A stretch of 64,000 bases of DNA from Pseudomonas sp. R5-89-07 (GCF_003851685.1 NZ_CP027727.1:930001-994000), one strand, 5' to 3'. Counted from the stretch's first letter, positions 25,503 through 33,867 are shown. The notes: a model not told the origin generated them from the sequence alone. Program-made: numbers and translations.

Positions 25503-26219
25503 CTATTGCGCGACGGTTACGGTTTGAGGTGTTCCGGCCACGTCAAAGCGTGCGGATCTTCCGTCCAGCGCGTTGAGTCGCCAGGCGGTGCCCGCCACAG
25601 CGTCACCAGGTCGGATAAGGTAAATTTGATTCAACTGCGTGCTGCCAGGCGGTGCTACGGACAAAAAGCGTTCACCGCCGCGATACTCGATACCGACAAC
25701 GGTAAAAGGGGGTGTTTGCGGTGTGACAGTGGTGGTAGCGGGCGGTGTTGGCCGCTTTGTTTGGCGGGCAACGGGCTTAGGCTTGGGCTTGAGGGGAACA
25801 GCAGTGGTTTGTTTGATTCGTGACTGACTGAGTTCTTGAAGACGGCTATCGAGTGTTTCGACGCTGGCTTTGAGGACTACCAATTCACCAGCAGACGCAG
25901 CATTTTGAGAGATTTCTTGCGCTGACTCCGTCGCTTGCTTTGCATACGCTTGTGCGGCATCAATTCGATTCGATAAAGCCTGCTGCCCGGCCCGGAAGTC
26001 CTCATTGGTCACCAGGTGGTTGCCGGCTACCGTGTCCAGTCGCTCATCGACTTTGCCCAGCCGCGTCAACAACGCATCGAGCGACTCTTTGTCTGCAGTC
26101 GCAGCCAAGCTGTTGCTGAGTTGGGAGAGTTGATGATGCTCATAACCCAGAATGCCTGCCAATAATGCAAGGCACAGACTGAGTATCGCTGTGGTTCGAG
26201 TAGGGCGTGGTAGGTTCAT
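25503..26219 (-). CDS. Bitopic coiled-coil protein at the head of the transfer operon
   Basis: About 238 residues: one N-terminal membrane helix (TTAILSLCLALLAGILGY), a periplasmic coiled coil (about 30-150), a Lys/Pro-rich linker, and a C-terminal beta domain (TVVGIEYRGGERFLSVAPPG ... YLIRPGDAVAGTAWRL) reminiscent of the C-terminal domains of PilP/GspC-type secretion proteins. ATG 26219 follows GAGGACG. It is the first gene after the terminator at 26347-26372, so the transfer transcript probably starts in 26220-26346. Confidence 0.7.
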   Translation of the reverse strand: MNLPRPTRTTAILSLCLALLAGILGYEHHQLSQLSNSLAATADKESLDALLTRLGKVDERLDTVAGNHLVTNEDFRAGQQALSNRIDAAQAYAKQATESAQEISQNAASAGELVVLKASVETLDSRLQELSQSRIKQTTAVPLKPKPKPVARQTKRPTPPATTTVTPQTPPFTVVGIEYRGGERFLSVAPPGSTQLNQIYLIRPGDAVAGTAWRLNALDGRSARFDVAGTPQTVTVAQ

Positions 26220-26346
26220 GGGCGTCCTCGCGCAAAAGCGAATACACCCTCTCAAACCGGTCTCTTAGGTGCATCAGGAAATAGGTTTTCCAGGACGCAT
26301 GGTTTTTGAAGTGTCGAGTTGGTTGCTGGTAAATTGGGATCGTTAT

Positions 26347-26372
26347 AAAAAAATGGCCACCCGAAGGTGGCC
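26347..26372 (-). terminator. Intrinsic terminator of the helicase gene
   Basis: On the minus strand GGCCACC-TTCG-GGTGGCC, a stem capped by a UUCG tetraloop, is followed by ATTTTTTT. It starts seven bases past the helicase stop and separates that transcript from the transfer operon. Confidence 0.85.
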
Positions 26373-26378
26373 GTCAAA

Positions 26379-28619
26379 CTATGAAGCAATGAGCTGCCTT
26401 GCAAGTGTCATTTCAACTGAATCACCATCTTGGTTCAGCGAGTCGAGACCAGAATCTGGCACATCTCCCGACGTGCTTTGAGCCACGGCGATTTTCTTGG
26501 CCATCAACTGCAGGCAAGTAATCTGAGAGCTGCCGGCATAGCCAAAAAAAACAACCCGCACCGGCTGCTTTTGCCCAATCCGCCATGACCGTCGAGCTGC
26601 CTGTTGCAAGGTGTATACGTTGTACCCCGTCTGCAGGAACGCAATGGTCGGAAAATCGAGCAAATCCAACCCGGTCTTGACCAGCTCCGGGTTAGTGATC
26701 AGTACGTCGACACCTCTGTCTACCTGGTCGAGGATCCAATCCTCGCGCCTGGCGGTATCTACTGACGCCCTCAGGACCGCTACTTTCAAACAAGATTGCT
26801 CCAGCAGTCGTTTCAGGCGAGAGGTGGTGTCACGAGTGCCGCTGTACACGGTATAAGCCAGAACCTTTCGGCCTTTGGCTTTTTCCGTGAGGCAGAGGTC
26901 GAGCAGTGCTTTCTCCTTCGGCATTATTTGTTCATCTGCAAAGACCGAGGGAACGAACGCCAAGGTATTTTTGCTACGAGGGTGCTTAACGATCTCCGGT
27001 CGAAAGCAGCAGTCAGGCCATGCCAACAGCACGTTGAGCACTACCCCTAGCAAGGTAGTGTCTCGACGGGCCAGTGCCTGGCGAAGTTCCTGCGTCAGTT
27101 TTCCTGCCAGCTGCTGATACACCGACGCTTGTTCTGTAGACATGCTGATGTCGATAAATTCCTCCTGGTACGTCGGCAAGACGTTGCCACCGATATCTTT
27201 GAGTTTCAGAAACACGGTGAACGGCAACACAAAGCGGTGAATGCCTTTTGGGCCGAAGCCTGGGGCTTTCACCGTGCGCACCGAGAGTTTTTTTCCCTTG
27301 GCTGTTTTGTGTGACACGTTGTCCCGCTCGGTGTAAATGTCCTTCAATACGCCGTGGTCGCGCATGAATGACATCGCGGCCGGAGCCATACTTCCGCGCG
27401 CGTTTGGTTTGTAACCGTCCTCGATCATTCGCCGGGTAAGTATTCGGAACAGGAGGTAGAACAGATCATCGGCATAGCCACCCATGAGGGTGCCGGTCAG
27501 CAGCACGGTTTTACGTGCTTTCGCTGCCAATACACCCATGGCTTGGCCCTGGGCCGAGCCACTGTTTTTGTATTCATGTCCTTCGTCCACCACCAGCAGG
27601 TCGAAATATCCGTCTGGTAGGTAGCGCTTGATGAACTCGGTGGGTTGGTAACCGCCCTCGCCAAAGCCAAACTCAATGTTGGCCATGGCGCGCTCCATGC
27701 GTTTGGCTTGGCGGTCGCTGAAGATGAAATTGCCTTGGGCGTCCATCAGGTTGATGAATTCGCTAACGTTGTCGATCAGCATAGAGGCGAGGAAGTCCTC
27801 CCCGAAGTCATTCAGCAATCGGTCCGCACGTACTGGACCGATAGTCGGAATCCGACACATCGATTTTAGTATGGTCGCACGACGAGTTCCGTTTTCGGCT
27901 TTGCCCGGGCGCATCAGCGTCCAGAGTTGTCCTTGGCAATGAGGGCAGCTCCGACGGCGTTCCTCTCGGTGAAACTCTTCGACAGTGACCCGGTTGCCTT
28001 CTAAGTCCTCCAGAAGGCGTCCGCAGTCGGGGCATCCTGCGAAGTTGTATCCGCCGCTGGCACGACGTGGCCAACATACCGTACGCCAGTGATACCCCAT
28101 GCGCATTCGCACGCGTCCGAGAATGAAGAACTCTTTGCGGCCATCGTAAGGATCCCCCAGTTGGTCACGTAGCTTGATCAGCTTAACCAGCGTATCGGGT
28201 CCGTTGAGAACCCACACGCGTGCGTCTGGGATGGTTTCGAGTATCTCCCGTCGCCATTTGTAGACCAGGTGTGGAGGAGAAACAACCAAAGTGCGGCGGT
28301 AGCCCGCACTGTGCATGACAGCCGCTACTGCGATGGCCATCATGGTTTTCCCAGTGCCCATTTCTGCATTGATAACGGCAGCCTGCTCGTTCCGGTCTAG
28401 CAATAAAGCCGCAACGGCCTGCACTACGTCAGCTTGAGCAGGGAAAGGCTGGCGTTTGAGTTCGCTCATAACCCGTTGATGGGCTTCGTTGAGGTTGCCG
28501 GAATAGACCGGTGGGTTAGAGCGGTTGAGGGAGTCCAGTAATTCATCACCGAATTCGTCGATGAACTCAGTCAGGCCGATGGCCAAGGGCGATACAGAGA
28601 CTTTGGATAGGTCGTTCAT
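26379..28619 (-). CDS. SNF2-type superfamily 2 helicase with an internal zinc-binding insert
   Basis: About 746 residues. Walker A NAEMGTGKTMMAIA (near residue 88), motif II LVVDEGHEYKN, motif III VLLTGTLMGG, and a C-terminal RecA-like half with VLAYTVYSGTRDT, VLITNPELVKTGLDL and ARRSWRIGQKQPVRV. A four-cysteine insert (CPDCGRLL ... CPHCQGQL) lies between the N-terminal motifs. ATG 28619 follows TTGGAGAAAC and closes a structured leader. It lies downstream of a DNA methyltransferase gene in what looks like a shared accessory module. Confidence 0.88.
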   Translation of the reverse strand: MNDLSKVSVSPLAIGLTEFIDEFGDELLDSLNRSNPPVYSGNLNEAHQRVMSELKRQPFPAQADVVQAVAALLLDRNEQAAVINAEMGTGKTMMAIAVAAVMHSAGYRRTLVVSPPHLVYKWRREILETIPDARVWVLNGPDTLVKLIKLRDQLGDPYDGRKEFFILGRVRMRMGYHWRTVCWPRRASGGYNFAGCPDCGRLLEDLEGNRVTVEEFHREERRRSCPHCQGQLWTLMRPGKAENGTRRATILKSMCRIPTIGPVRADRLLNDFGEDFLASMLIDNVSEFINLMDAQGNFIFSDRQAKRMERAMANIEFGFGEGGYQPTEFIKRYLPDGYFDLLVVDEGHEYKNSGSAQGQAMGVLAAKARKTVLLTGTLMGGYADDLFYLLFRILTRRMIEDGYKPNARGSMAPAAMSFMRDHGVLKDIYTERDNVSHKTAKGKKLSVRTVKAPGFGPKGIHRFVLPFTVFLKLKDIGGNVLPTYQEEFIDISMSTEQASVYQQLAGKLTQELRQALARRDTTLLGVVLNVLLAWPDCCFRPEIVKHPRSKNTLAFVPSVFADEQIMPKEKALLDLCLTEKAKGRKVLAYTVYSGTRDTTSRLKRLLEQSCLKVAVLRASVDTARREDWILDQVDRGVDVLITNPELVKTGLDLLDFPTIAFLQTGYNVYTLQQAARRSWRIGQKQPVRVVFFGYAGSSQITCLQLMAKKIAVAQSTSGDVPDSGLDSLNQDGDSVEMTLARQLIAS

Positions 28620-28705
28620 GAGTGTTTCTCCAATAGGAACGAAACAGGGCATGCACGACACCCCGACGGGTATGGTGAATACCCTGCGGGTTGGTTAACG
28701 GATGG
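28620..28705 (-). promoter_or_regulatory. Two-hairpin leader before the helicase gene
   Basis: In the RNA sense: ACCCGCAGGGTA then a short loop then TACCCGTCGGGG, a compact double hairpin, followed by GTGTC..., a spacer and TTGGAGAAACACTC before ATG. It follows the arrangement seen before seven other genes between 30.8 and 34.3 kb: G/C hairpin, spacer, then a weaker stem touching the ribosome site. Confidence 0.5.
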
Positions 28706-28722
28706 CCAAGTGGCGTGGTGGG

Positions 28723-30180
28723 TCAGTAGTCCGATGGCAGCAACACGGTTGTTGAACTGCGGTCAGCTTCGGTGATGATCCAGAGCCGGGTCTCATCGCC
28801 GGCGCATATGTCATAACAGGAGAACAATCGATCCCCGGAGGTCAGAGCCTGTTGGTTACTGCTCCAGTCTTCATTGGGCAGTTCCCCCCAGTCACCGGAG
28901 AAATGCCGTCGCAAGTAAGTGCTTGGATCGAGTTGTCCATGCTCCACCAGGTGGTGCACTGACTGGGTCAGCACTAAGCGGCCAGGTTCAAATGTCACTC
29001 GTGGTGGTGGGGTCAGTGTTGGTTGTGTCAGCGCCTCATCAGGTTCATGCGGCGTATCCGCCGATGAACTGATGGTGATCACGCGGCCTTCGTTGGCAGA
29101 GCCTGGCGTCATGTCCCATGCCCGAATGATGGGCACAAAACGATCAGTCAGGATCCTTACCTCGGACACGTTGCCGTCCTGATCCTCGGTGAACTCGGTC
29201 TTGCGGACCTTATCTTTGTAGGTATCGCCTTTGAGCACCAATACTCGGCCGGTTTTGGATTTCACTACGCCGGAAATTGCACCGGCAGCCAATGCCAACG
29301 CCAAGTGCCAGCGCGACAGCTCCCTCACGGGAGGTCGTGGCTGAGCGCCGCTTTGACCAAAGTGCAGTGTGAAGTCAGGCCACATGCCACGAAGTCTTTT
29401 GATTTCTTCGCTGAGCTGTTCAGGTTCAAGGCTGATACGGTAGAAGTGTTCCAGCTCGTTGGATGCCGGGAGAACCCTGTAGGGCTCCCATGGCCAACTG
29501 GTTGGTAACGCTTCCGCGCTCAATGTGCCGGCACCGATCGCCTGAAGGCGTGCGCGTACGTTTTTGACCTCTTGCGCTCGAGCGAGGTCCTGCCGGCGGA
29601 TTCGTATACCGAAGATCACTACCTGTTTAAAGGTTGGATCAGCGGCTTTGTAGATCCGCAGTTCAGTAAAGTGATTGCATAGCCAACCACACAGCTCATC
29701 GTCCAGCACGTAGTGCGGAACAATCAGCACCAAGACTCCCCCGTACTGCAGCAGTGGTAGCGTCCGTTGATAGAACAACTTCTCCAGGCGCCGACGGCCG
29801 TTACCTTGGTACTGAGATGCACCTGCATGGTCAGCGACCAGGTCACCGTAGGGCGGGTTGAGCCAGAGCAAGCCGAAGGCCTGGCGGCTGATCATGGTGT
29901 CCATCAAGTCGCTGTGCAGCACGCAATCCAGCAGTGTCTTGCTGTGTTTGGCACGCTCCTGGTCATACTCGACTGCATAGGTCTCAACGCGGTCACGCCC
30001 GAGTGCATGAGCAGCTTCAGCTAAGGCAACGCCTTCACCTGCACAGGGATCGAAGATCCGCATCTTCCCGCTTGGGGATGGTGCCAACGCTTGTAGGGTG
30101 AGTTCCAGCGTCGTTTCGTCAGTGGGGTAGTAGCCATTGCGAGCGAAGTTGCGCGCCAATCGTGGGAACATCAAAGCCAT
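28723..30180 (-). CDS. Class I SAM-dependent DNA methyltransferase-like protein (DUF6094 type)
   Basis: 485 residues. Motif I FDPCAGEGVALAEA (43-56), an acidic motif II at AVEYDQERA, and motif IV LNPPYGD (107-113), the N-P-P-Y catalytic box of amino-methylating DNA (adenine or N4-cytosine) enzymes. The long C-terminal half, with LALALAAGAISGVVKSKTG, is not a recognised target-recognition domain. Fifteen bases separate it from the gene before. Possible roles: protecting the element from host restriction, or epigenetic control; neither is shown. Confidence 0.82.
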   Translation of the reverse strand: MALMFPRLARNFARNGYYPTDETTLELTLQALAPSPSGKMRIFDPCAGEGVALAEAAHALGRDRVETYAVEYDQERAKHSKTLLDCVLHSDLMDTMISRQAFGLLWLNPPYGDLVADHAGASQYQGNGRRRLEKLFYQRTLPLLQYGGVLVLIVPHYVLDDELCGWLCNHFTELRIYKAADPTFKQVVIFGIRIRRQDLARAQEVKNVRARLQAIGAGTLSAEALPTSWPWEPYRVLPASNELEHFYRISLEPEQLSEEIKRLRGMWPDFTLHFGQSGAQPRPPVRELSRWHLALALAAGAISGVVKSKTGRVLVLKGDTYKDKVRKTEFTEDQDGNVSEVRILTDRFVPIIRAWDMTPGSANEGRVITISSSADTPHEPDEALTQPTLTPPPRVTFEPGRLVLTQSVHHLVEHGQLDPSTYLRRHFSGDWGELPNEDWSSNQQALTSGDRLFSCYDICAGDETRLWIITEADRSSTTVLLPSDY

Positions 30181-30195
30181 GTTGAGGCTCCTGGG

Positions 30196-30801
30196 TCAAT
30201 GCTCAAACTGAGCGTGGGTTGAGAGCTGCCCCTGGCGAATGAGCTCGCCTAGGGCTGTTTCGAGAACGTCGAGTTGCAACGACAAACGCCATGCCGCAAC
30301 AGCACCGAACGTTCCAGGTAACAGCTGCAGCATGTCGTGTTGGGTGAGCAACCCCATTACCTGCTCCTGCCAATGAGGCAGTAGCGGTAATGGACAGGTG
30401 TCCTGTATCAACGGCCAAAGCCGTTGATGAGGTGACTGCCCGTTCTCAAGAAGGGCGTAGGCGAAGTGGTTGGCCCGATCCGGCTGTACGCAGCGTCGGT
30501 CAAACAACCAGAGGTGAATCAAGCTGCCGAATAACGTACCGCGCATTTGTCGCGTGGTGCGCTTCTCCAACAGATCGATGTTGGGGAAAACAGGAAGACT
30601 TTGGCCATCTACAACGATGTGAAACTGGCTTAGACCATCTTCTGTCGTGCCGAGGGTCAGCCTGGCCAGGAACTCCTGCAGCGCCGTGTCTCGACCCCAT
30701 GCAGAGAGGAACACCAGGTTGCGTTGTTCGTCACACGCGCAAGCGTCGACGAAAAGATCATTGCACTCCTCGATTGGGAAGAGCGGGGTAGGGCTGGGCA
30801 T
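30196..30801 (-). CDS. ICE-associated protein of unknown function
   Basis: About 201 residues, soluble, starting MPSPTPLFPIEECNDLFVDA. Contains RTTRQMRGTLFGSLIHLWLF and a C-terminal helical region. ATG 30801 follows GGAGG, which is itself half of the hairpin CCTCCATTATGGAGG. First gene of a probable trio with the methyltransferase and, after a further leader, the helicase. No family recognised. Confidence 0.72.
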   Translation of the reverse strand: MPSPTPLFPIEECNDLFVDACACDEQRNLVFLSAWGRDTALQEFLARLTLGTTEDGLSQFHIVVDGQSLPVFPNIDLLEKRTTRQMRGTLFGSLIHLWLFDRRCVQPDRANHFAYALLENGQSPHQRLWPLIQDTCPLPLLPHWQEQVMGLLTQHDMLQLLPGTFGAVAAWRLSLQLDVLETALGELIRQGQLSTHAQFEH

Positions 30802-30860
30802 GGGAACCTCCATAATGGAGGGGGAACCCGCCCGGAGGGGCGGTGAGCCCCTCGGGGGTG
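30802..30860 (-). promoter_or_regulatory. Leader with Shine-Dalgarno-sequestering hairpin
   Basis: RNA sense: CCCCGAGGGGCTCACCGCCCCTC and CCGGGCGGG form the G/C-rich part, then CCTCCA-TTA-TGGAGG, a perfect stem that buries the whole ribosome site of the gene at 30196-30801. Start codon seven bases later. It is one of the clearest members of the leader family. Confidence 0.6.
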
Positions 30861-30873
30861 TTAGCAGTAAGTG

Positions 30874-31155
30874 TTATTGCTTGGGAAACAGCAGGTTGTC
30901 CGATTTGAACGTTTTATCGTTCGGGTCAAACGAGACCGTCTCGTCTTGAAATAGAGGGCTGTGCCCAGTGAGAAAAATTTGCCCCAGGTATTTGGGGCGA
31001 AGGGCAACGGCGGCATCGGCTTGTTCTGCCGTCATTTCGAGCTCCTCTACGAAGAAGTCCCAAAGCTCCTCATTCGTCGACACCTCGTTATTGGCGAGCT
31101 GATCTTCGATGTTTTCAAGGATTTCTTGGGTCAGGTTATTGAAGATTGGATTCAT
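30874..31155 (-). CDS. Small acidic protein of unknown function
   Basis: 93 residues, strongly acidic in the first half (EILENIEDQLANNEVSTNEELWDFFVEELEMT), with a more hydrophobic end. No signal peptide. ATG 31155 follows AGGAGCAGC. It has its own leader hairpins. Function unknown. Confidence 0.7.
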   Translation of the reverse strand: MNPIFNNLTQEILENIEDQLANNEVSTNEELWDFFVEELEMTAEQADAAVALRPKYLGQIFLTGHSPLFQDETVSFDPNDKTFKSDNLLFPKQ

Positions 31156-31215
31156 GTGCTGCTCCTGCTGAGTCGAGGAGCGCCCAGGAGGGAGCCCCTC
31201 ATGGGTTATGCCGAT
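31156..31215 (-). promoter_or_regulatory. Leader with Shine-Dalgarno-sequestering hairpin
   Basis: RNA sense: ACCCATGAGGGGCTCCCTCCTGGG forms a nested stem (CCCA/TGGG around GAGGG/CCCTC), then GCTCCT-CGACTCAGC-AGGAGC pairs the ribosome site AGGAG into a six-base-pair stem directly before the ATG at 31155. Confidence 0.6.
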
Positions 31216-31239
31216 TGGCTTGGCGTATCGCGGGCTTCG

Positions 31240-31845
31240 TCAGGTATTGGAGATATTCCATACCTGCAGTTTGAAGTTGTGTACATAGCCGAGCTCAGAG
31301 AGCCGACTGCACTGTTGGCGTAGTTGCTGACGATCAACAGTTGTGTCCAGCCTGACTGTATCGCTTAGAGGCCAGATTGTGCCGAACAACTCGGCATCTG
31401 CCTCGAGGTCGTTGGTTCCGCCGGTCGGGGTCATCCCAAACGGGGCTTCCTCTTTTGATACCTGTTTATTGGAGGCCGGTACTGCGGGCGGATTATTCCG
31501 CTGCACTGGCTTGGAGAGGTTGGAGGAAGACTCTTCATCCATAGGGTCAGGCTCGTTTGGCGAGAGCCTGGCGGCGTCTTCTGGTGTCAGATTGTCCACG
31601 TCGTCGAGGCTCATGCTTTCCAGCTTTGCACGGATCTCAACGACCAGGCGACCTGCTGTGGAGTAATACGAAGGACGGATCTCCGTTATCAGAAAGTCGC
31701 CTCGGTATTTTCCTTCATCGTACTGATCAAGGAGTGCGTCTTTGATCACGAACTCACCGATAGAGGTCGAGAGCCGTCCGACGTTGAATTCGCCATTGCG
31801 GCCACTGATGGTACGGATGGCCAGTTGGCCGGGGATGTTGATCAT
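31240..31845 (-). CDS. DUF3275-family ICE protein
   Basis: About 201 residues, beginning MINIPGQLAIRTISGRNGEF, which I recognise as the DUF3275 N-terminus (a beta-rich DNA-binding-size domain), followed by a long polar linker and a short C-terminal domain. ATG 31845 follows GGAGCTGCCC. Conserved in PFGI-1-class elements near the replication and accessory genes. The frame extends upstream but through the terminator of the previous gene. Confidence 0.82.
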   Translation of the reverse strand: MINIPGQLAIRTISGRNGEFNVGRLSTSIGEFVIKDALLDQYDEGKYRGDFLITEIRPSYYSTAGRLVVEIRAKLESMSLDDVDNLTPEDAARLSPNEPDPMDEESSSNLSKPVQRNNPPAVPASNKQVSKEEAPFGMTPTGGTNDLEADAELFGTIWPLSDTVRLDTTVDRQQLRQQCSRLSELGYVHNFKLQVWNISNT

Positions 31846-31870
31846 GGGCAGCTCCACACTGCTACGAATG

Positions 31871-31897
31871 AAAAAAGCCCGACAGATGTCGGGCTTT
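31871..31897 (-). terminator. Intrinsic terminator
   Basis: Minus strand: AAAGCCCGAC-ATCT-GTCGGGCTTT followed by further T residues, a ten-pair stem with a T tail. It ends the transcript of the gene at 31923-32258, 25 bases past its stop. Confidence 0.88.
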
Positions 31898-31922
31898 GGG
31901 TATTGCTGTGAATGTCGAAGGA

Positions 31923-32258
31923 TTATGGGCAAGAAGTATGAGTTTCTTCCTTGAGTGAGATGTACAGATAGAAAACGCCTGGCGGTGATTCTATGCGGTC
32001 AAGTTTTAGGTCCAGCCAGACTCGATCGGTGTTATTGCCGGCAGGCAATAAACGATAGAGGCCGAAATGGATCTGTGTGCTGTCAGGTTGCAAATGCAGT
32101 TCTCGATAGGCCTCCAGGACAACATCGCCCAGTCGCTCACTGACAACACTTGCATCCTGTGGGTTTTCAATATGCACCGCTTCCTGCCAGGCCCGGGGTG
32201 TTAAAACGACCGGGAGCTTGAGCAGGTCAGACGACACGAGGTTAGTGGTGGTTTGCAT
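31923..32258 (-). CDS. ICE-associated protein of unknown function
   Basis: 111 residues: LPVVLTPRAWQEAVHIENPQ, an amphipathic helix, then a beta-rich second half (IHFGLYRLLP, VWLDLKLDRIESPPGVFYLY). Soluble. ATG 32258 follows GGAGATAAAC and a leader hairpin; a strong terminator follows the stop. No family recognised. Confidence 0.7.
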   Translation of the reverse strand: MQTTTNLVSSDLLKLPVVLTPRAWQEAVHIENPQDASVVSERLGDVVLEAYRELHLQPDSTQIHFGLYRLLPAGNNTDRVWLDLKLDRIESPPGVFYLYISLKEETHTSCP

Positions 32259-32325
32259 GTTTATCTCCAGGTGCGAAAACCACCTGGCCCGTTCGGGAGA
32301 TGGTTTCCCGTTGGGTGGTTATGCT
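32259..32325 (-). promoter_or_regulatory. Leader with Shine-Dalgarno-overlapping hairpin
   Basis: RNA sense: CGGGAAACCATCTCCCG hairpin, then CCAGGTG-GTTTTCG-CACCTGG (32267-32287), a perfect seven-pair stem whose 3' arm includes the first bases of the ribosome site GGAG. The ATG follows within ten bases. Confidence 0.6.
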
Positions 32326-32368
32326 GTTGTAGAGTCAGTGTGAGAGTCAGCTAATGCCAGTTGGCGAT

Positions 32369-32686
32369 TTAGTAATACTCGGGGTGGTTGATCTCATCTT
32401 CCAACTCCCAACGAGCTCTTCGATATTCCTTGAGAAGTCCGTACTCCGATAACAGTGGGCTGTTTTTGGGAGTGAATTCATCTCGATGGTCCATCTTTGC
32501 CAATGAGATAACGCCATCCAGAACTTCTAACCAAAGGTCAGAAGTAAGGGTGTAGCGCGGGTCGTCATCGGGATCGAGCGCCGGGTTGCTCGGAAGTAGT
32601 TTATCCAGCTCGCTGTAAACACTAGCTTGAGCAGCTAAAAGACCAATTTCGGTCAGCAGCGGCAGTCGTTGAGGATTCATCATCAT
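32369..32686 (-). CDS. ICE-associated protein of unknown function
   Basis: 105 residues, helical, with an acidic centre (NPALDPDDDPRYTLTSDLW) and a charged C-terminus. The frame starts with three consecutive ATG codons after GGAGATAAACC. No family recognised. It has its own leader and follows the terminator of the DUF3577 gene. Confidence 0.7.
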   Translation of the reverse strand: MMMNPQRLPLLTEIGLLAAQASVYSELDKLLPSNPALDPDDDPRYTLTSDLWLEVLDGVISLAKMDHRDEFTPKNSPLLSEYGLLKEYRRARWELEDEINHPEYY

Positions 32687-32745
32687 GGTTTATCTCCAGA
32701 GTTCGGAAATCACCAATCCCGAAGGGAGGCGTTCCCTTCGGTACG
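32687..32745 (-). promoter_or_regulatory. Two-part leader hairpin
   Basis: RNA sense: CCGAAGGGAACGCCTCCCTTCGG, a nine-pair stem with a short loop, then a spacer and GGTGATTTCC...GGAGATAAACC, in which TTTCC can pair weakly with GGAGA. Same arrangement as the other leaders in this region. Confidence 0.55.
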
Positions 32746-32750
32746 AATAT

Positions 32751-32772
32751 TGAAAGGCGCCCAGGGGGCGCC
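32751..32772 (-). terminator. Probable intrinsic terminator
   Basis: Minus strand GGCGCCC-CCT-GGGCGCC followed by TTTCAATATT, ten bases past the stop of the DUF3577 gene. The T-run is short, so it may be partial. Confidence 0.6.
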
Positions 32773-32782
32773 ATGATTTCAA

Positions 32783-33286
32783 TCATGCAGATTGACGTTG
32801 TTCAGGTTCTGGTTGTCCATGGGCGTCATCCGAATCATCTCCAGCAGCACCATCCTGGGCAGGAAGGGGCTCAGCAGAGTCTTTCGGTTTGGCTTCATAG
32901 ACAGTTACCCCATCCACCTTGATCCAGCCGATAAACAACAGGCGTCCCTTGAGGCTTGCTCCAGGTTGACCTTTTTTATCGCCTTTTTCGTAGGTAAATG
33001 CGTCGGTCCAGATATCACCGATTCGGAAGCTCACAAGGACCTTCTTTCCGGCTTCAACGGCTGCTTGGCTGCGACGAATCAGCTTTTCAGCTTCAGCGCC
33101 GACCACGTTGCAGTCGATATAGGAATACTCGGCATCATCCATCGAGCCGCGCAGTGCCGCAACGGTAACTGCCATGAATGGCTTACCTTTGCCGCGAGGT
33201 TTCACTTCACGGATACGGTTGAGATAACCGATACCAGTGGTGTGAAGGTCGAAGAATTTTGCTTCGTTGGATTGATTAGTGCTCAT
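32783..33286 (-). CDS. DUF3577 / STY4534-family ICE protein
   Basis: About 167 residues. FFDLHTTGIGYLNRIREV, KPFMAVTVAALRGS, YIDCNVVGAEAEKLIRR and KVLVSFRIGDIWTD fit DUF3577, called STY4534-type ICE replication protein in related islands; the beta-strand layout resembles single-strand-binding folds. A low-complexity acidic/Gln tail ends it. ATG 33286 follows GGAGAATCACC. A conserved RNA motif upstream of DUF3577 genes has, to my memory, been reported computationally, and a matching leader is present here. Confidence 0.82.
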   Translation of the reverse strand: MSTNQSNEAKFFDLHTTGIGYLNRIREVKPRGKGKPFMAVTVAALRGSMDDAEYSYIDCNVVGAEAEKLIRRSQAAVEAGKKVLVSFRIGDIWTDAFTYEKGDKKGQPGASLKGRLLFIGWIKVDGVTVYEAKPKDSAEPLPAQDGAAGDDSDDAHGQPEPEQRQSA

Positions 33287-33370
33287 GGTGATTCTCCAGT
33301 TTCGAAATAACAGAAAGCGGAGAAACACTTCGCCCTAGGGGGGAAAAGTATTCCCCGCGAGGGTGGGTGG
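33287..33370 (-). promoter_or_regulatory. DUF3577-type leader RNA
   Basis: RNA sense: ACCCTCGC, GGGGAATACTTTTCCCC hairpin, AGGG closing the outer stem, then AGTGTTTCTCCGC, a spacer and GGAGAATCACC before ATG. TTCTCC can pair with GGAGAA, hiding the ribosome site. The order and several bases are shared with the leader at 34239-34316. Confidence 0.65.
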
Positions 33371-33383
33371 AGTTTAAGGTTGT

Positions 33384-33635
33384 TTAATGCATCAGCTTCA
33401 TTGCAGCAATCATTACACCGACAGCTGCAGACAACATGACGCCCATGCGAATGGTGAGCTTGACTTCAAGCTGTGAAATCTCAGATTTGAACTCTGCAGC
33501 AAGAGCAGTTAAATCTGCCTTGGTAGCCAAACGTGAAAGCATGTCGGTCTCCAAAGCTTCAATAACAGCATTTGCCTTCTGTTCCGGGACGTTAATAGAA
33601 ATCAACGCCTGGTAGAGAGCCAGTTCAGTTTTCAT
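33384..33635 (-). CDS. Coiled-coil protein with C-terminal membrane helix (DUF1640-like)
   Basis: 83 residues: amphipathic N-terminal helix, a LATKADLTALAAEFKSEISQLE coiled-coil segment, then one C-terminal membrane helix (MLSAAVGVMIAAMKLM). This is the layout of CCDC90/DUF1640-like small membrane proteins. GGAGG precedes ATG 33635. It has a promoter and a long structured leader of its own. Function unknown. Confidence 0.72.
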   Translation of the reverse strand: MKTELALYQALISINVPEQKANAVIEALETDMLSRLATKADLTALAAEFKSEISQLEVKLTIRMGVMLSAAVGVMIAAMKLMH

Positions 33636-33690
33636 CAGACCTCCAAAAGTGAGAGGCCTGCCCTGACGGGTAGGCCCGTCATGGGTGGGA
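33636..33690 (-). promoter_or_regulatory. Leader hairpins adjoining the start codon
   Basis: RNA sense: CCCATGACGGGCCTACCCGTCAGGG, a nested perfect stem (TGACGGG/CCCGTCA), then GGCCTC...GAGGTC pairing the GGAGG ribosome site seven bases before ATG 33635. It is the 3' part of the longer leader that includes 33691-33832. Confidence 0.6.
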
Positions 33691-33832
33691 AAGGTGCTTC
33701 CATCGACTAAGTCGACTGATCGCGCTACCGGAAGCTATGGCGATCTTGGGAATGGATCAATGCGGAAAACCGCATCGTAGTCTTGCGGATCCAGACTACT
33801 TGGGCATGTTGCTGACAACGTCAGCGATACAT
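33691..33832 (-). ncRNA. Four-hairpin structured leader RNA, copy 1
   Basis: Plus-strand coordinates of the stems: GCTTCC(33696)/GGAAGC(33730) enclosing TCGAC(33703)/GTCGA(33711); ATGCGG(33760)/CCGCAT(33770) with a four-A loop; GTAGTCT(33777)/AGACTAC(33793); GCTGAC(33811)/GTCAGC(33820). The same stems occur in copy 2 (34318-34456) with different but still complementary bases in three of them. It starts just after a promoter and leads into the leader and gene at 33384-33635. Confidence 0.65.
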
Positions 33833-33838
33833 GTGTAG

Positions 33839-33867
33839 ATCATGGAAATACGATTGTCGCTTGTCAA
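33839..33867 (-). promoter_or_regulatory. Promoter of structured leader copy 1
   Basis: Minus strand TTGACA (33862-33867), 17-base spacer, CATGAT (33839-33844). The equivalent pair TTGACA / GATGAT precedes copy 2. Confidence 0.6.
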
